Below, in pieces: positions 1 to 8,318 of a stretch of 64,000 nt of DNA (the stretch's first letter is position 1; every line of letters starts with the position of its first letter). A program made the translations under genes and the position numbers. The notes beneath the pieces are model-generated. The model did not search any database. It was not told where the DNA came from and saw only the letters and a program-made list of their open reading frames with translations. This DNA is from Paenibacillus sp. JNUCC32 (GTDB taxonomy: Bacteria > Bacillota > Bacilli > Paenibacillales > Paenibacillaceae): the NCBI RefSeq assembly GCF_014863545.1, contig NZ_CP062260.1, forward strand, positions 3,348,001 through 3,412,000, written 5' to 3'.

Positions 1-112
1 GGGCTCGCCTCCTTGATATGCCGCCTGGATTATTACATCATATAGAAGGTGCGTCAGCTTGGTGCATGTCCGGATATTTTTGCAGGACGAAACGAAAAAT
101 CAGCCATTCTGG

Positions 113-157
113 TTAGAAAAAAAACCCTGAAATGAGGATATCTCATGCCAGGGTTTA
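113..157 (-). terminator. Intrinsic terminator of the HxlR gene
   Basis: An inverted repeat (AAACCCTG / CAGGGTTT with an inner ATGAG/CTCAT pair) is followed on the minus strand by a run of eight or more T. It lies just downstream of the HxlR-type gene stop. The bases before it (1-112) hold no gene I can support; they could contain the end of a gene from outside the window. Confidence 0.85.
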
Positions 158-183
158 ATCGTCAACGGGAGTCTTAAGATGAC

Positions 184-504
184 TCATCTGTCGACCCATT
201 GTTCTGCCCAGGATGAAATTTGCTCCATCACCGGACGCAGTGCTTTGCCTTTTTCAGTCAGTTCATATTCAATACGTACCGGAGTTTCCGGATAGACATG
301 ACGAATCAGTATGCCTTCGCATTCCAAATCCTTCATCCGCTCGGAGAGCATTTTATCGCTCATGGACGGAATCAAATTCGAAATATCCTTAAAGCGCTTA
401 GGCCCGCTCATCAGCGTTTGAATAATCAAGCCATTCCACCGTTTGCCCAGAAAAGAAAAGGCCGATTCGAAACGGGGACACATCGTAACATTTGTAACTT
501 CCAT
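184..504 (-). CDS. HxlR-family winged-helix transcriptional regulator
   Basis: A 106-residue protein with the length and pattern of HxlR/YodB/MarR-like regulators. An N-terminal cysteine lies in CPRFESAF, followed by LGKRWNGLIIQTL and RFKDISNLIPSMSDKMLSERMK, the usual helix-turn-helix, and a wing around YELTEKGKAL. Many relatives sense thiol-reactive or aldehyde stress through the N-terminal cysteine, and Cys9 here is in the expected place; the inducer is unknown. The gene stands alone, with a terminator behind it and an inverted repeat at 573-589 upstream that would suit autoregulation. The ATG start has an AGGTGAAGGG ribosome site. The target gene is not evident in this window. Confidence 0.9.
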   Translation of the reverse strand: MEVTNVTMCPRFESAFSFLGKRWNGLIIQTLMSGPKRFKDISNLIPSMSDKMLSERMKDLECEGILIRHVYPETPVRIEYELTEKGKALRPVMEQISSWAEQWVDR

Positions 505-572
505 ATCCCTTCACCTCTTTACGAAGTCACCTTGTTTATAGAAACTCATAAGCTTACCCAAAAATCTAGAAA

Positions 573-589
573 ACTTACGAATTGTAAGT
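573..589. promoter_or_regulatory. Candidate HxlR operator
   Basis: Perfect inverted repeat ACTTAC-N5-GTAAGT about 70 bp upstream of the HxlR gene start. HxlR and YodB operators commonly contain TACTTAC/GTAAGTA-like arms, so this fits autoregulation. The pairing is seen directly; binding is inferred. Confidence 0.55.
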
Positions 590-658
590 ATGTTTCATTT
601 TAGCATATTTTCGAGAAGCTGAAAACCTCCTAGCCCCTTTTTCCCAGAAAATCAGCGC

Positions 659-1321
659 TTATCCCCCTAATATCCGAGCCAAAATATCCAAATCGTCCTC
701 AATCAAAGTGGATAATTTCCTATTATACAGCACCGCCGCTGGATGGAACAGAGGGAATATCTTATAGGTCTCCGGTGAAAAAACATAGCCTGCTCCGGGA
801 TTTTCCGGATCTGCCGCTTGCTGAACCGGGCCCTCCATCAGCTTGCCGTGCAGCGACGTCACCGTTTCATGGCTTCCGATTAACCGGTGCAGCGCCGTAT
901 TTCCCATCGGTGCCAGGATGTCCGGGCGGACCCATCGGATCTCTTCATCAAGCAAAGGCGCATGCGCCAAAATTTCCGCCTTGGTCGGCGTGCGATTCGA
1001 TCGGCTGATGACATTCTCGCCCGAAGGCCTCACGAGCACTTTATCCTTGTAGGGCCTGCTTCGCATGGCACTGGTAATATATACCTGGTCCCGCGTCAGT
1101 TTCAGACGTTCCAGGTACGCGTTCATCTCTTGTCCGGCCTGCCCTACGAAAGGTTTGCCTTCCAAAACTTCATGAGCCCCGGGCGCTTCCCCGATGAACA
1201 TGATTTTCGCAAAGCGGACTCCCCTTCCGAGCAGGAAGCCCTCAACGGGTTGATGGACGAGCCTGGCCCGGCATATGGCGATGATTGCGGGATCTACAGG
1301 TGCGCTTTGTACTTCGTTCAT
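659..1321 (-). CDS. Uracil-DNA glycosylase superfamily protein (family 4/5-like)
   Basis: A 220-residue protein predicted to excise uracil (or a related damaged base) from DNA in base-excision repair. Motif A appears as IGEAPG at residues 43-48, followed by GKPFVGQAG, and the C-terminal motif appears as FHPAAVLYNRK near residue 190. This order fits UDG families 4/5. The N-terminal CxxC that begins the 4Fe-4S ligand set of family 4 is absent (only Cys17), and the usual cysteine in the NxVxCRPP-like strand is replaced by TSAMRSRP, so this member probably has no iron-sulfur cluster. It is a single gene between the HxlR gene and a terminator. Substrate range cannot be read from the sequence. Confidence 0.8.
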   Translation of the reverse strand: MNEVQSAPVDPAIIAICRARLVHQPVEGFLLGRGVRFAKIMFIGEAPGAHEVLEGKPFVGQAGQEMNAYLERLKLTRDQVYITSAMRSRPYKDKVLVRPSGENVISRSNRTPTKAEILAHAPLLDEEIRWVRPDILAPMGNTALHRLIGSHETVTSLHGKLMEGPVQQAADPENPGAGYVFSPETYKIFPLFHPAAVLYNRKLSTLIEDDLDILARILGG

Positions 1322-1420
1322 GTGTACAGCCCCCCTCTCCTATATCATACAATACCCCATATTCACGTATATTCTATCCCCAGCCGGCAAAAACATTTCG
1401 AAAAAGCAGCCCCAACATAC

Positions 1421-1463
1421 CAAAAAAACGAGCCGAACAAGGACTGTACCTTGAACGGCTCGT
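1421..1463 (-). terminator. Intrinsic terminator after the ThuA/isomerase/Gfo operon
   Basis: ACGAGCCG / CGGCTCGT stem with an inner CAAGG/CCTTG pair and a run of seven T on the minus strand, 35 bp downstream of the ThuA-like gene stop. Confidence 0.9.
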
Positions 1464-1497
1464 TCGTTGATGATTAAGATAATGCGCTGTTTATAGC

Positions 1498-2220
1498 TTA
1501 GACTAAAACGGGAAGCGCGCGAACCGGCTGACTGTTGCCGAACGTTTGCTTGCCTGCCGTGGAATGAGCCCAGTTAATCGCATTGGAGATCACTTTCAGC
1601 ACTTCGGGGTTGTAGTAGGTTGGATAGGTCTCATGCCCTGGACGGAAGTAAAAAATGTTCCCATGCCCGCGTTTGAATGTGCATCCGCTGCGGAACACTT
1701 CCCCGCCCTCGAAATTGCTGACGAATACCAGCTCATCGGGGGCCGGAATGTCAAAGAACTCCCCGTACATTTCCTCGTGCTCGATGATGATCGGTCCCGT
1801 AATTCCCGCCGCAATCGGATGCGTCGGATTCACGCTCCAAATAATTTCCTGTTCTCCTGCTTCGCGCCACTTCAAATCGCAGCTCGTGCCCATCAAAGCT
1901 TTGAACGGTTTGGAAAAATGTCCGGAATGGAGAACGATCAGTCCCATACCATCCTGCACGCGTTTTACGACCTTGCTTACGATTTCGTCACTTACCTGGT
2001 CATGAGCCATATGCCCCCACCACAACAGCACATCGGTTGAATCCAGTACATCGTCCGTCAATCCATGCTCCGGCTGGTCGAGCGTTGCCGTTCTAATGAT
2101 GAAATCCGGATTTTGCAGACCCTCCGCCAAAGCTGTGTGAATGCCCGTCGGATAAACGCTCCGAACCTCATCATGGATTTTCTCGTGCACGAATTCATTC
2201 CATATGGTTACGTTAAGCAT
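1498..2220 (-). CDS. ThuA-like (trehalose utilization) family protein
   Basis: A 240-residue ThuA-domain protein with a class I glutamine-amidotransferase-like fold. Landmarks are NVTIWNEF at the start, a DVLLWWGH segment near residue 85, [14 protein letters not shown] near 125 and [14 protein letters not shown] near 205. ThuA proteins accompany sugar catabolic operons and were linked to trehalose/disaccharide use in rhizobia; the reaction is not firmly known. It ends a minus-strand operon behind an isomerase-type gene (43 bp gap) and two Gfo oxidoreductases. The ATG has a GGGGGAAC site. A clearly homologous copy lies at 46495-47229, also next to a Gfo gene. Confidence 0.85.
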   Translation of the reverse strand: MLNVTIWNEFVHEKIHDEVRSVYPTGIHTALAEGLQNPDFIIRTATLDQPEHGLTDDVLDSTDVLLWWGHMAHDQVSDEIVSKVVKRVQDGMGLIVLHSGHFSKPFKALMGTSCDLKWREAGEQEIIWSVNPTHPIAAGITGPIIIEHEEMYGEFFDIPAPDELVFVSNFEGGEVFRSGCTFKRGHGNIFYFRPGHETYPTYYNPEVLKVISNAINWAHSTAGKQTFGNSQPVRALPVLV

Positions 2221-2263
2221 GTTGCTGTTCCCCCTAATTGCTTATTCGTTATTCTCTACGCTG

Positions 2264-3232
2264 TTAGACCCACCACATTTCTCCGAGCGGCTCTTCGATC
2301 AGCACTTGCTGAAGGTTTTGCACCGCTTTGGAGAAGCCTTCTTCAACGGACATCAGTCCGTCTTCATGTTCAATGCTCACGACATAGTCATATCCAACCA
2401 GGCGAAGAGCACTCATCATATCCGCCCATTCCTTCACATCGTGTCCGTAACCTACGCTGCGGAACTGCCAAGCGCGATCCAGCATGTTCGCATACGACTG
2501 CATATCCGTGAGACCGTGTTTGTTCACGTTAATCGGATCAATGCTAGTATCCTTCGCATGGAAGTGGTGGATCGCTCCTTCGCGGCCCAAAATTTGAATC
2601 GCTTGAACAGGGTCAATCCCTTGCCACCACATGTGGCTCGGATCCAGGTTGGCACCGATCACTTCGCCTGCGGCTTCGCGCAAACGGAGCAGCGTGCCCG
2701 GCGTGTGAACGGAGAAGCCGCCGTGCAGTTCCAAACCAATTTTGACATTGCGGTCTGCCGCAAATTTACCCCACTCGGTCCAATAAGGAATGACCTTGTT
2801 ATCCCACTGCCAAGTCAGGATCTCTTGATAGTCGTTAGGCCAAGGCGCTACCGGCCAGTTCGGGTATTTGGCATCCTCGTGGTCGCCTGGGCAGCCGGAG
2901 AATGTGTTGACAACAGGTACTTCAAGCTTTTCGGCAAGCTCCACCGTTTTTACGTATGTGTCATGGAATTCTTTAGCGATTGCCTTTTGCGGATGAAGCG
3001 GATTGCCGTGGCAGCTCAGTGCGCTAATGATCAGCCCGCGGGATTCCACCGCGTTTTTGAAGTTTTTCAGCGCGGTTTCATTCTCCAGCAGCTCGACCGG
3101 GTTGCAATGTGCATTTCCGGGATAACCGCCTGTTCCGATTTCAACTGCTTTAAGGCCCTTGGATGCCACGTAGTCCAATGCATCCTCCAGTTTACGTCCA
3201 CTCAGCAATACCATAAATACGCCTAATTTCAT
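2264..3232 (-). CDS. Sugar phosphate isomerase/epimerase (xylose isomerase-like TIM barrel)
   Basis: A 322-residue AP-endonuclease-2/xylose-isomerase-like TIM barrel. The start KLGVFMVLLSGRKLEDALDY is typical of this family; metal-ligand type segments include GLELHGGF (Glu/His), GANLDPSHMWWQG (Asp/His), HFHAKDT (His/Asp) and a C-terminal SIEHEDGLMS (Glu). These are the ligands expected for a divalent-metal epimerase or isomerase acting on a keto-sugar or inositol derivative. It lies between a Gfo gene (46 bp upstream) and the ThuA gene, a common arrangement for 3-keto-sugar or inositol pathways. The ATG has a strong GGAGG site. The substrate cannot be assigned. Confidence 0.88.
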   Translation of the reverse strand: MKLGVFMVLLSGRKLEDALDYVASKGLKAVEIGTGGYPGNAHCNPVELLENETALKNFKNAVESRGLIISALSCHGNPLHPQKAIAKEFHDTYVKTVELAEKLEVPVVNTFSGCPGDHEDAKYPNWPVAPWPNDYQEILTWQWDNKVIPYWTEWGKFAADRNVKIGLELHGGFSVHTPGTLLRLREAAGEVIGANLDPSHMWWQGIDPVQAIQILGREGAIHHFHAKDTSIDPINVNKHGLTDMQSYANMLDRAWQFRSVGYGHDVKEWADMMSALRLVGYDYVVSIEHEDGLMSVEEGFSKAVQNLQQVLIEEPLGEMWWV

Positions 3233-3278
3233 TGTATAACCTCCTGGTTTGGCTTAGTCATCATATTGATTGCAAGAT

Positions 3279-4364
3279 TTAGTTGTCGAAATAAACCGCT
3301 TTACCCGTCTTCGCCGATTCATAGATCGCTTCCAGGATTTGCGTCACCACAAACGCCTGCTCCGGCTTAACGACCGGATCCTTATCCTCTATAATCGCTT
3401 CAAGCCACATTCTTGCTTCACGGTCCGAGTCGTTTTCCTTGGAGCCCGAATAGAAAGCTACACCGCCGGCGTTCAGATCCACTTTGGTTTCATACAGTCT
3501 GCTCATTTTCTCGCCGTTGATGCGCAAGCCGTCTTTCATGTCGGCTCCGCCTTCGGTTCCCGCCAGAACGGCTTTCGCTTCGCCGATCTCCAGGACGTTA
3601 AGCGCCCAGCTGGATTCCAGAACGATCGTAGCGCCGTTCTCCATCGTAATAAATCCGAATGCCGAATCCTCTACCGTGAATTCCTTCGGATCCCACGGAC
3701 CGAACGCATTCGCCGCATTCTCGCGCTGACCCAATTTATGGAACGTGGATCCCAGCACGCTTTTCGGCTTGTAATTGTCCATCAGCCACAAGGTCAAATC
3801 CAGCGCATGGGTTCCGATATCGATCAACGGACCTCCGCCTTGCTTCTCCTCGTCAAGGAATACGCCCCAAGTCGGAACGGCACGGCGGCGGATGGCCAAG
3901 GCTTTACCGTAGTAGATCTCGCCCAGCTCGCCTTCCTCGCAGATCCCCTTCAAATACATGCTGTCGTCCCGGAAACGGTTGTTATAACCGATGGTCAGTT
4001 TTTTGCCTGTGCGCTTTGCGGCGTCCAGCATGGCCTGTGCTTCGGAAACCGTTTTTGCCATCGGCTTCTCGCACATCACGTGCTTGCCGGCTTCCAGGGA
4101 TGCTACCGTGATTTCGGAGTGCGAATCGTTCGGCGTACATACATGGATGACGTCAATGCTGCCGTCTTTCAGCAATTCCCTGAAATCCGTGTACACTTTA
4201 GCGCCTTCAACCCCATATTCGGCTGCTGCCTTCTGCGCACGCTCTTCCACGATGTCGCAAAAAGCGACCAATTCAGCCTGCGCCTGCTTCTTCAAGCTCG
4301 GCATATGCTTGCCGTTGGCGATTCCACCGCAGCCGATAATTCCGATTTTCAACGTGTTCGACAT
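3279..4364 (-). CDS. Gfo/Idh/MocA-family NAD(P)-dependent oxidoreductase
   Basis: About 361 residues. An N-terminal Rossmann fold with KIGIIGCGGIANGKH, then VIHVCTPNDSHSE and KHVMCEKPMAKT (the EKP motif whose Lys is catalytic), then a C-terminal alpha/beta domain with DIGTHALDLTLWL carrying the usual Asp/His. The family oxidises or reduces sugar or inositol hydroxyls. I place the start at the second in-frame ATG (4364) because GGGGAGG lies 8 nt before it; the ATG two codons earlier is too close. It begins the unit with the isomerase and ThuA genes. The 170-bp gap to the next Gfo gene has no clear terminator. Confidence 0.9.
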   Translation of the reverse strand: MSNTLKIGIIGCGGIANGKHMPSLKKQAQAELVAFCDIVEERAQKAAAEYGVEGAKVYTDFRELLKDGSIDVIHVCTPNDSHSEITVASLEAGKHVMCEKPMAKTVSEAQAMLDAAKRTGKKLTIGYNNRFRDDSMYLKGICEEGELGEIYYGKALAIRRRAVPTWGVFLDEEKQGGGPLIDIGTHALDLTLWLMDNYKPKSVLGSTFHKLGQRENAANAFGPWDPKEFTVEDSAFGFITMENGATIVLESSWALNVLEIGEAKAVLAGTEGGADMKDGLRINGEKMSRLYETKVDLNAGGVAFYSGSKENDSDREARMWLEAIIEDKDPVVKPEQAFVVTQILEAIYESAKTGKAVYFDN

Positions 4365-4534
4365 GTCCATTTCCTCCCCATACTGTTGATCTTATTGGAG
4401 CTGTCCCAATATTAGTGCAACGCTTTCATGCGGATCGCCGGGCAAGAGCTCATCATCCTGCCAGATCCGTCAGAAGCTGGTTTGCCTGTTGTTCATAACC
4501 AGTTTACAAGAATATGGACCAGGCTTCCAGTTCC

Positions 4535-5635
4535 CTATTCTGCCGATTCGGCCTGCTGAGGTGCCGGAAGTTTGCCATAACGGTACGTGCTTTGCAGAAC
4601 GATATGCCTGCCCTCCAGCGAAGACTGCTGAAAGGACTGCATGATCTCCAGCACGTGATAAGCCAAGCGCCCGCTTACGCGATGGTCCTTCTGCTCATGA
4701 ATCGATTGGATCATATCATGGATGCCCAGACCCCGCTCGTTCTTCCCGCATTCGAAGGCGGGCTCAAGCAATTCCCATTCCTCGGAGCCGTGCTTGCGCA
4801 GCTTCACTTCCCCGTTGAAGTAGTTCGGATCGCCGAGACTCAGGCTGCCCTGCGTGCCGTAGATTTCGATCCAGGGCAGATTGGACCCGCCAAAGATATC
4901 GAAACTGGTAATCATGGTTGCAATGGCACCGTTCTCAAAATCCAGCGTCCCTGCCAAATGCGTCGGCGTCTGAACCGTGATCGGCTTTCCTTGAAGCGGG
5001 CCGGAGCCGACGGAACGGTCCGGGATCTGGATGCCTGTGGATGCGCTGATCCGGCTTGCGGGACCCAGCAGCTCTACCAGGGCCGACACATAATAAGGTC
5101 CCATGTCCATCATTGGACCTCCGCCCGACGCGTAAAAAAATTCGGGATTGGGATGCCATGCTTCCGGTCCAGCCCCCATCATAAACGCCGTTGCGGCAAC
5201 AGGTCTGCCGATCAGCCCGGATTCAATGGCCGCTTTGGCCGTCTGTACGCCGGAGCCTAGGAACGTATCCGGTGCGCAGCCGACGCGAAGCCCCTTCTGA
5301 TCCGCGATATTCAGAACGCGGCGGGCTTCGTCAAGGGTTATGGCCAGCGGTTTTTCACTATAGACATGCTTTCCTGCTTCCAGGGAGGCGATATCGACAT
5401 TGGCATGGCTGGCCGGAATGGTCAAATTAATAATAAATTCAATATCCGTCTGTGCGAGCATCTCCTCAACCGTGTATACGTTCGGGATGTTGAACTCTTC
5501 CGCTTTCGCTTTGGCGTTGTCCGGAATGAGATCGGCACATGCCACGATTTCAACCCAAGGGCTGTTTTTCAAGTTCGTGAAGTATACGCCGCTGATGGTT
5601 CCGCAGCCAATTATACCTGCTCTCATTTTTTTCAT
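4535..5635 (-). CDS. Gfo/Idh/MocA-family oxidoreductase, divergent from an AraC regulator
   Basis: About 366 residues with RAGIIGCGTISGVYF (NAD-binding), LTIPASHANVDIASLEAGKH, YSEKPLAI (catalytic Lys) and MDMGPYYVSALVELLG (second-domain Asp). The start is set at ATG 5635, preceded by AAGGAG with 8-nt spacing; an upstream in-frame TTG would add seven residues without support. It reads away from the AraC gene at 5776, which makes it the likely regulated target. It shares only family-level features with the neighbouring Gfo protein, so the two probably act on different intermediates of one pathway. The substrate is unknown. Confidence 0.9.
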   Translation of the reverse strand: MKKMRAGIIGCGTISGVYFTNLKNSPWVEIVACADLIPDNAKAKAEEFNIPNVYTVEEMLAQTDIEFIINLTIPASHANVDIASLEAGKHVYSEKPLAITLDEARRVLNIADQKGLRVGCAPDTFLGSGVQTAKAAIESGLIGRPVAATAFMMGAGPEAWHPNPEFFYASGGGPMMDMGPYYVSALVELLGPASRISASTGIQIPDRSVGSGPLQGKPITVQTPTHLAGTLDFENGAIATMITSFDIFGGSNLPWIEIYGTQGSLSLGDPNYFNGEVKLRKHGSEEWELLEPAFECGKNERGLGIHDMIQSIHEQKDHRVSGRLAYHVLEIMQSFQQSSLEGRHIVLQSTYRYGKLPAPQQAESAE

Positions 5636-5775
5636 TGATGTCACTCCTTGAACCAATAGATGTGCTCGGACTAGTACAATGGTATTCTTTTATGCTTTCG
5701 TTTAAAATGAAGAATATGATTAAAACATGAACAATCTGGTCATTATTTTCTTATTCTTCAAAGGGGACTTTAGCA

Positions 5776-6594
5776 ATGGATTCAAATCTTTCCAACCAAG
5801 TCGTAGCAGCGGATTTCTCATTTCATCGCAAACCTTTCAAGATGTCCCTGGCGGACGGTTTCGACACCTATTTGATGCGTTGGCAGACCGACGGCAAATG
5901 CCGCGCCAAAATCGACGGCAAGCTGTCGCTCGTCGAGGCAGGGGATCTGTTGATCTTCACGCCCGGACAGCCTTATGAACTTCGAATCGATGACGAATAC
6001 AACGCATTGGGTGAATTGACCATCGAAAGCGGCGATTATCATATTTTTTTCAAAGGGCCTTGGGCGGACGCGTGGTGGAATTCCAAGAAACGCCCGACCA
6101 AAATCAGGGTGCCGCTGGAGGAGCGTTACCTGAGTCTGTTTCGGCAAATTCTGCTCGAGCAGCGGCGCGTATCGGATCCTTATCCCGAGATTTCGGATTA
6201 CACCGTGCGGATTCTGTGCCTTGAGGTGGACCGCCTGTTATCGGAGCAGCCGTCAACAACCCCCAAGACGTATCTCGCCTACCGCATGAAGAACTACATT
6301 GAGGAGAATGCCTCCTCCATGTTCAAGCTGGAGGATGTCGCCGCCCATGTCGGCATCAGCGTTTCCCGGGCAGTCCATCTGTTCAAGGAAGCATTCGGCA
6401 CCACCATCATGCAGTACACCATGGACGTGCGACTGAGCATGGCAAAGGAACGGATCGTTTTCAGCCCCCTCTCCCTGGAGGATGTCGCCGAAACCTCCGG
6501 CTTTGCGAACTACACTTATTTTCACCGCGTTTTCCGTTCCCGATTCGGCGTTTCGCCTAAGCAATTCCGCATGTCCAGCCGAACCTCCAATTAA
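5776..6594 (+). CDS. AraC-family transcriptional regulator with N-terminal cupin
   Basis: A 272-residue one-component regulator. Residues 1-150 form the AraC-type cupin sensor (LVEAGDLLIFTPGQPYELR) and residues 165-270 hold two helix-turn-helix motifs (FKLEDVAAHVGISVSRAVHL and SLEDVAETSGFANYTYFHRV) with the family signature up to GVSPKQFR. It is divergent from the Gfo gene at 4535-5635 across 140 bp and probably senses a sugar or its metabolite and activates that cluster. ATG with GGGG at 9-nt spacing. A terminator at 6612-6656 follows. Confidence 0.92.
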   Translation: MDSNLSNQVVAADFSFHRKPFKMSLADGFDTYLMRWQTDGKCRAKIDGKLSLVEAGDLLIFTPGQPYELRIDDEYNALGELTIESGDYHIFFKGPWADAWWNSKKRPTKIRVPLEERYLSLFRQILLEQRRVSDPYPEISDYTVRILCLEVDRLLSEQPSTTPKTYLAYRMKNYIEENASSMFKLEDVAAHVGISVSRAVHLFKEAFGTTIMQYTMDVRLSMAKERIVFSPLSLEDVAETSGFANYTYFHRVFRSRFGVSPKQFRMSSRTSN

Positions 6595-6611
6595 TGGTCA
6601 TACTTCCACGG

Positions 6612-6656
6612 TAAAAAAGCGGGCCGACCAAGGTTTTTCCTTGATCGACCCGCTCC
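6612..6656 (-). terminator. Terminator between convergent genes
   Basis: AGCGGG..CCAAGG / CCTTG..CCCGCT stem-loop. On the minus strand it is followed by six T, so it ends the small gene at 6693-7007; it may also stop AraC transcripts. Confidence 0.85.
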
Positions 6657-6692
6657 TTCTTTGAATCGGATGTAAGATATTCCATGATTCCG

Positions 6693-7007
6693 TTACTTCT
6701 TGTCAGGTCCAAGGGTGGCCGCTGCCTCGGCAACAACGATAGCCAAGTCTTCATTACCGAACATCGACAGGACGCCAAGCAGGGTCTGATCCTGTATTTC
6801 CCCAGCCTCTTCTTTGGGCACCGTCAGTTCAAGCACGCGCGTCAACCGCTCATTGTCCGGTTGATCCGGATAGGCTTTACGGTACAGCTCAGCCGGATCC
6901 AGACCGTGATTCACACACCACTGGGCAAATACGAGGATCATCATATCCTCATCCTGACGGTACGATTCCGCTATCCGTTCTTCTACGGACTTCCCCGCAG
7001 ATTCCAT
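6693..7007 (-). CDS. Small acidic conserved-looking hypothetical protein
   Basis: A 104-residue soluble protein of predicted helical, acidic character (ERIAESYRQDEDMMILVFAQ, NHGLDPAELYRKAYPDQPD, LTRVLELTVPKEEAGE). There is no signal peptide, membrane segment or cysteine pair. The ATG has a strong GGAGGAG site and a terminator follows, so it looks like a true single-gene unit. I do not recognise the family. The proline-rich middle and the repeated short helices suggest a small helical bundle. No neighbour gives a functional clue. Confidence 0.65.
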   Translation of the reverse strand: MESAGKSVEERIAESYRQDEDMMILVFAQWCVNHGLDPAELYRKAYPDQPDNERLTRVLELTVPKEEAGEIQDQTLLGVLSMFGNEDLAIVVAEAAATLGPDKK

Positions 7008-7101
7008 GCATTACTCCTCCTCATGCGAACAGGGTTTTATGGGCTCTGTTCGTTCATGAAGACATTATACCGCTTGGTTCCCGTTCAGACAAAGTCTTAA
7101 A

Positions 7102-7803
7102 CTAGTCGACCATCTTTACCTGTACCGGGTTGCTCTTCGCTTTGTGCTCATTCTTCTTCTTCATCCAGGTTCCGATGCCGATGACGATGGCAATGACGAT
7201 AACCTCAAACCCGTACTTCACGACGCCATTTGCGAACCAGCCGTGAATCATCGGCTCTTCCACCACCATCTTCGATGCGGTCCAGGCTAACACCGCAGCG
7301 CCGATCGTGATGATAATCGGGAAGCGATCCGTCAGCTTCAGGATAATGGTACTGCCCCACACCATGATCGGAACGGAAATCGCAAGTCCGACAATAACGA
7401 GCATGAAGCTTTCACCGGCAGCGCCTGCTACGGCAAGAACGTTATCCAGTCCCATCATGGCATCCGCGATGATGATCGTACGGATAGCCGCCCACATTTG
7501 GTTGCCCGCGGAAATTTCATGCTGCTTCTCATCGACCAGCAGCTTGTAGGCGATCCACAGCAGCGCGATGCCGCCGATCAAGCGCAAGCCGGGGATCATC
7601 AAGAGCTGGACAACGAGCAGCGTGGCTACGATCCGTATGATGATCGCACCGACGGTTCCCCACAGGATGACCTTCTTCTGGTCCTCTTTCTGGACATTGC
7701 GAGCGGCGAGACCGATAACGATAGCATTATCGCCTGCCAGCACGAGGTCAATGAGGACAATCGACAGCAGCGCGGTCCAAAATTCCATCGAAAGCAAATC
7801 CAT
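7102..7803 (-). CDS. TerC-family integral membrane protein, likely Mn2+ exporter
   Basis: About 233 residues with seven predicted membrane helices. It begins LLSMEFWTALLSIVLIDLVL and contains AGDNAIVIGLAA, whose acidic residues in the membrane mark the TerC fold; a second motif DAMMGLDNVLAVAGAA lies near residue 125. Bacillus relatives (YkoY/MeeY, YceF/MeeF) export manganese, in part to metallate secreted enzymes. The manganese riboswitch directly upstream supports that role. I use ATG 7803 because AAAGGG sits 9 nt before it, while the ATG seven codons upstream has no site. The C-terminal tail is short and basic. Confidence 0.9.
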   Translation of the reverse strand: MDLLSMEFWTALLSIVLIDLVLAGDNAIVIGLAARNVQKEDQKKVILWGTVGAIIIRIVATLLVVQLLMIPGLRLIGGIALLWIAYKLLVDEKQHEISAGNQMWAAIRTIIIADAMMGLDNVLAVAGAAGESFMLVIVGLAISVPIMVWGSTIILKLTDRFPIIITIGAAVLAWTASKMVVEEPMIHGWFANGVVKYGFEVIVIAIVIGIGTWMKKKNEHKAKSNPVQVKMVD

Positions 7804-7861
7804 GATTCCCCACCCTTTCTTCATGTTCTGATTAGGCTTTCACCTACCGATGTCCTCCACC

Positions 7862-7909
7862 CAAAAAAACGCTGTTCCCTTCATCGGTAGGGTCTACAGC
7901 GTTTTTTGG
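7862..7909 (-). terminator. Riboswitch expression-platform terminator
   Basis: AACGCTGT / ACAGCGTT stem with an inner GGGTCTAC-type arm and a run of seven T on the minus strand, placed between the manganese aptamer and the TerC coding start. The terminator arm TAGACCCTACC can alternatively pair with the upstream GGTGGAGGTCTA, giving the antiterminator expected of a riboswitch. Confidence 0.85.
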
Positions 7910-7914
7910 GCGCA

Positions 7915-8160
7915 AAAATAGACCTCCACCTCATCATGAAACAATCAGGCAAAGGTCTCGCTAAACAACTCATCGTTGCCAATAAAGCCGGGGATGGTTA
8001 GTCCCGTAATGACGACTTTACTTACGATATAGAATTTATAAGTCATCGGCAGAGCCCATGAGATTCTATATCGCAAGAAAACCTACCGTTGAAGTCGCGG
8101 TTGTTCATCCTTGATAAGGCCACGACAGAGGTTTTCTTATGAAGCTACTCCCCTTTGGGA
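7915..8160 (-). promoter_or_regulatory. yybP-ykoY manganese riboswitch
   Basis: On the minus strand the leader begins AAAGGGGAGTAGC (8143-8157), the 5' signature of this class, and later shows GGGCTCTGCCGATGA (near 8045-8060) and GAGACCTTTGCC (7949-7960), which match the conserved 3' half of the aptamer. A long variable stem (ACGATATAGAATT / AATTCTATATCG type) lies between. It sits upstream of a TerC-family gene, its classic target, and is followed by an intrinsic terminator. Known biology: Mn2+ binding turns expression on. Confidence 0.93.
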
Positions 8161-8177
8161 ACTATTCGGTTGGACAT

Positions 8178-8206
8178 ATTATAACATACGAAAAACCGCT
8201 TGTATA
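8178..8206 (-). promoter_or_regulatory. SigA-type promoter of the riboswitch transcript
   Basis: Minus-strand TATAAT (8178-8183) with TATACA (8201-8206, 4 of 6 to TTGACA) at 17-bp spacing, placed about 20 bp ahead of the riboswitch 5' end. Confidence 0.6.
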
Positions 8207-8318
8207 TTCAAATTTTTCCATAGTATCGATTGCGAGAGTCTTCGAAAAACGGGCAGCATGCCTGTTTTTTTGCTATCATGGTGCTATTCAAGTCAACGAT
8301 GCAAAGTGAGGATTCTAC

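Noticed and set aside
4418..4431. cre site ending CGCTTTCA between the two Gfo genes
   Set aside because: The right arm is perfect but the left arm matches at only two of six positions.
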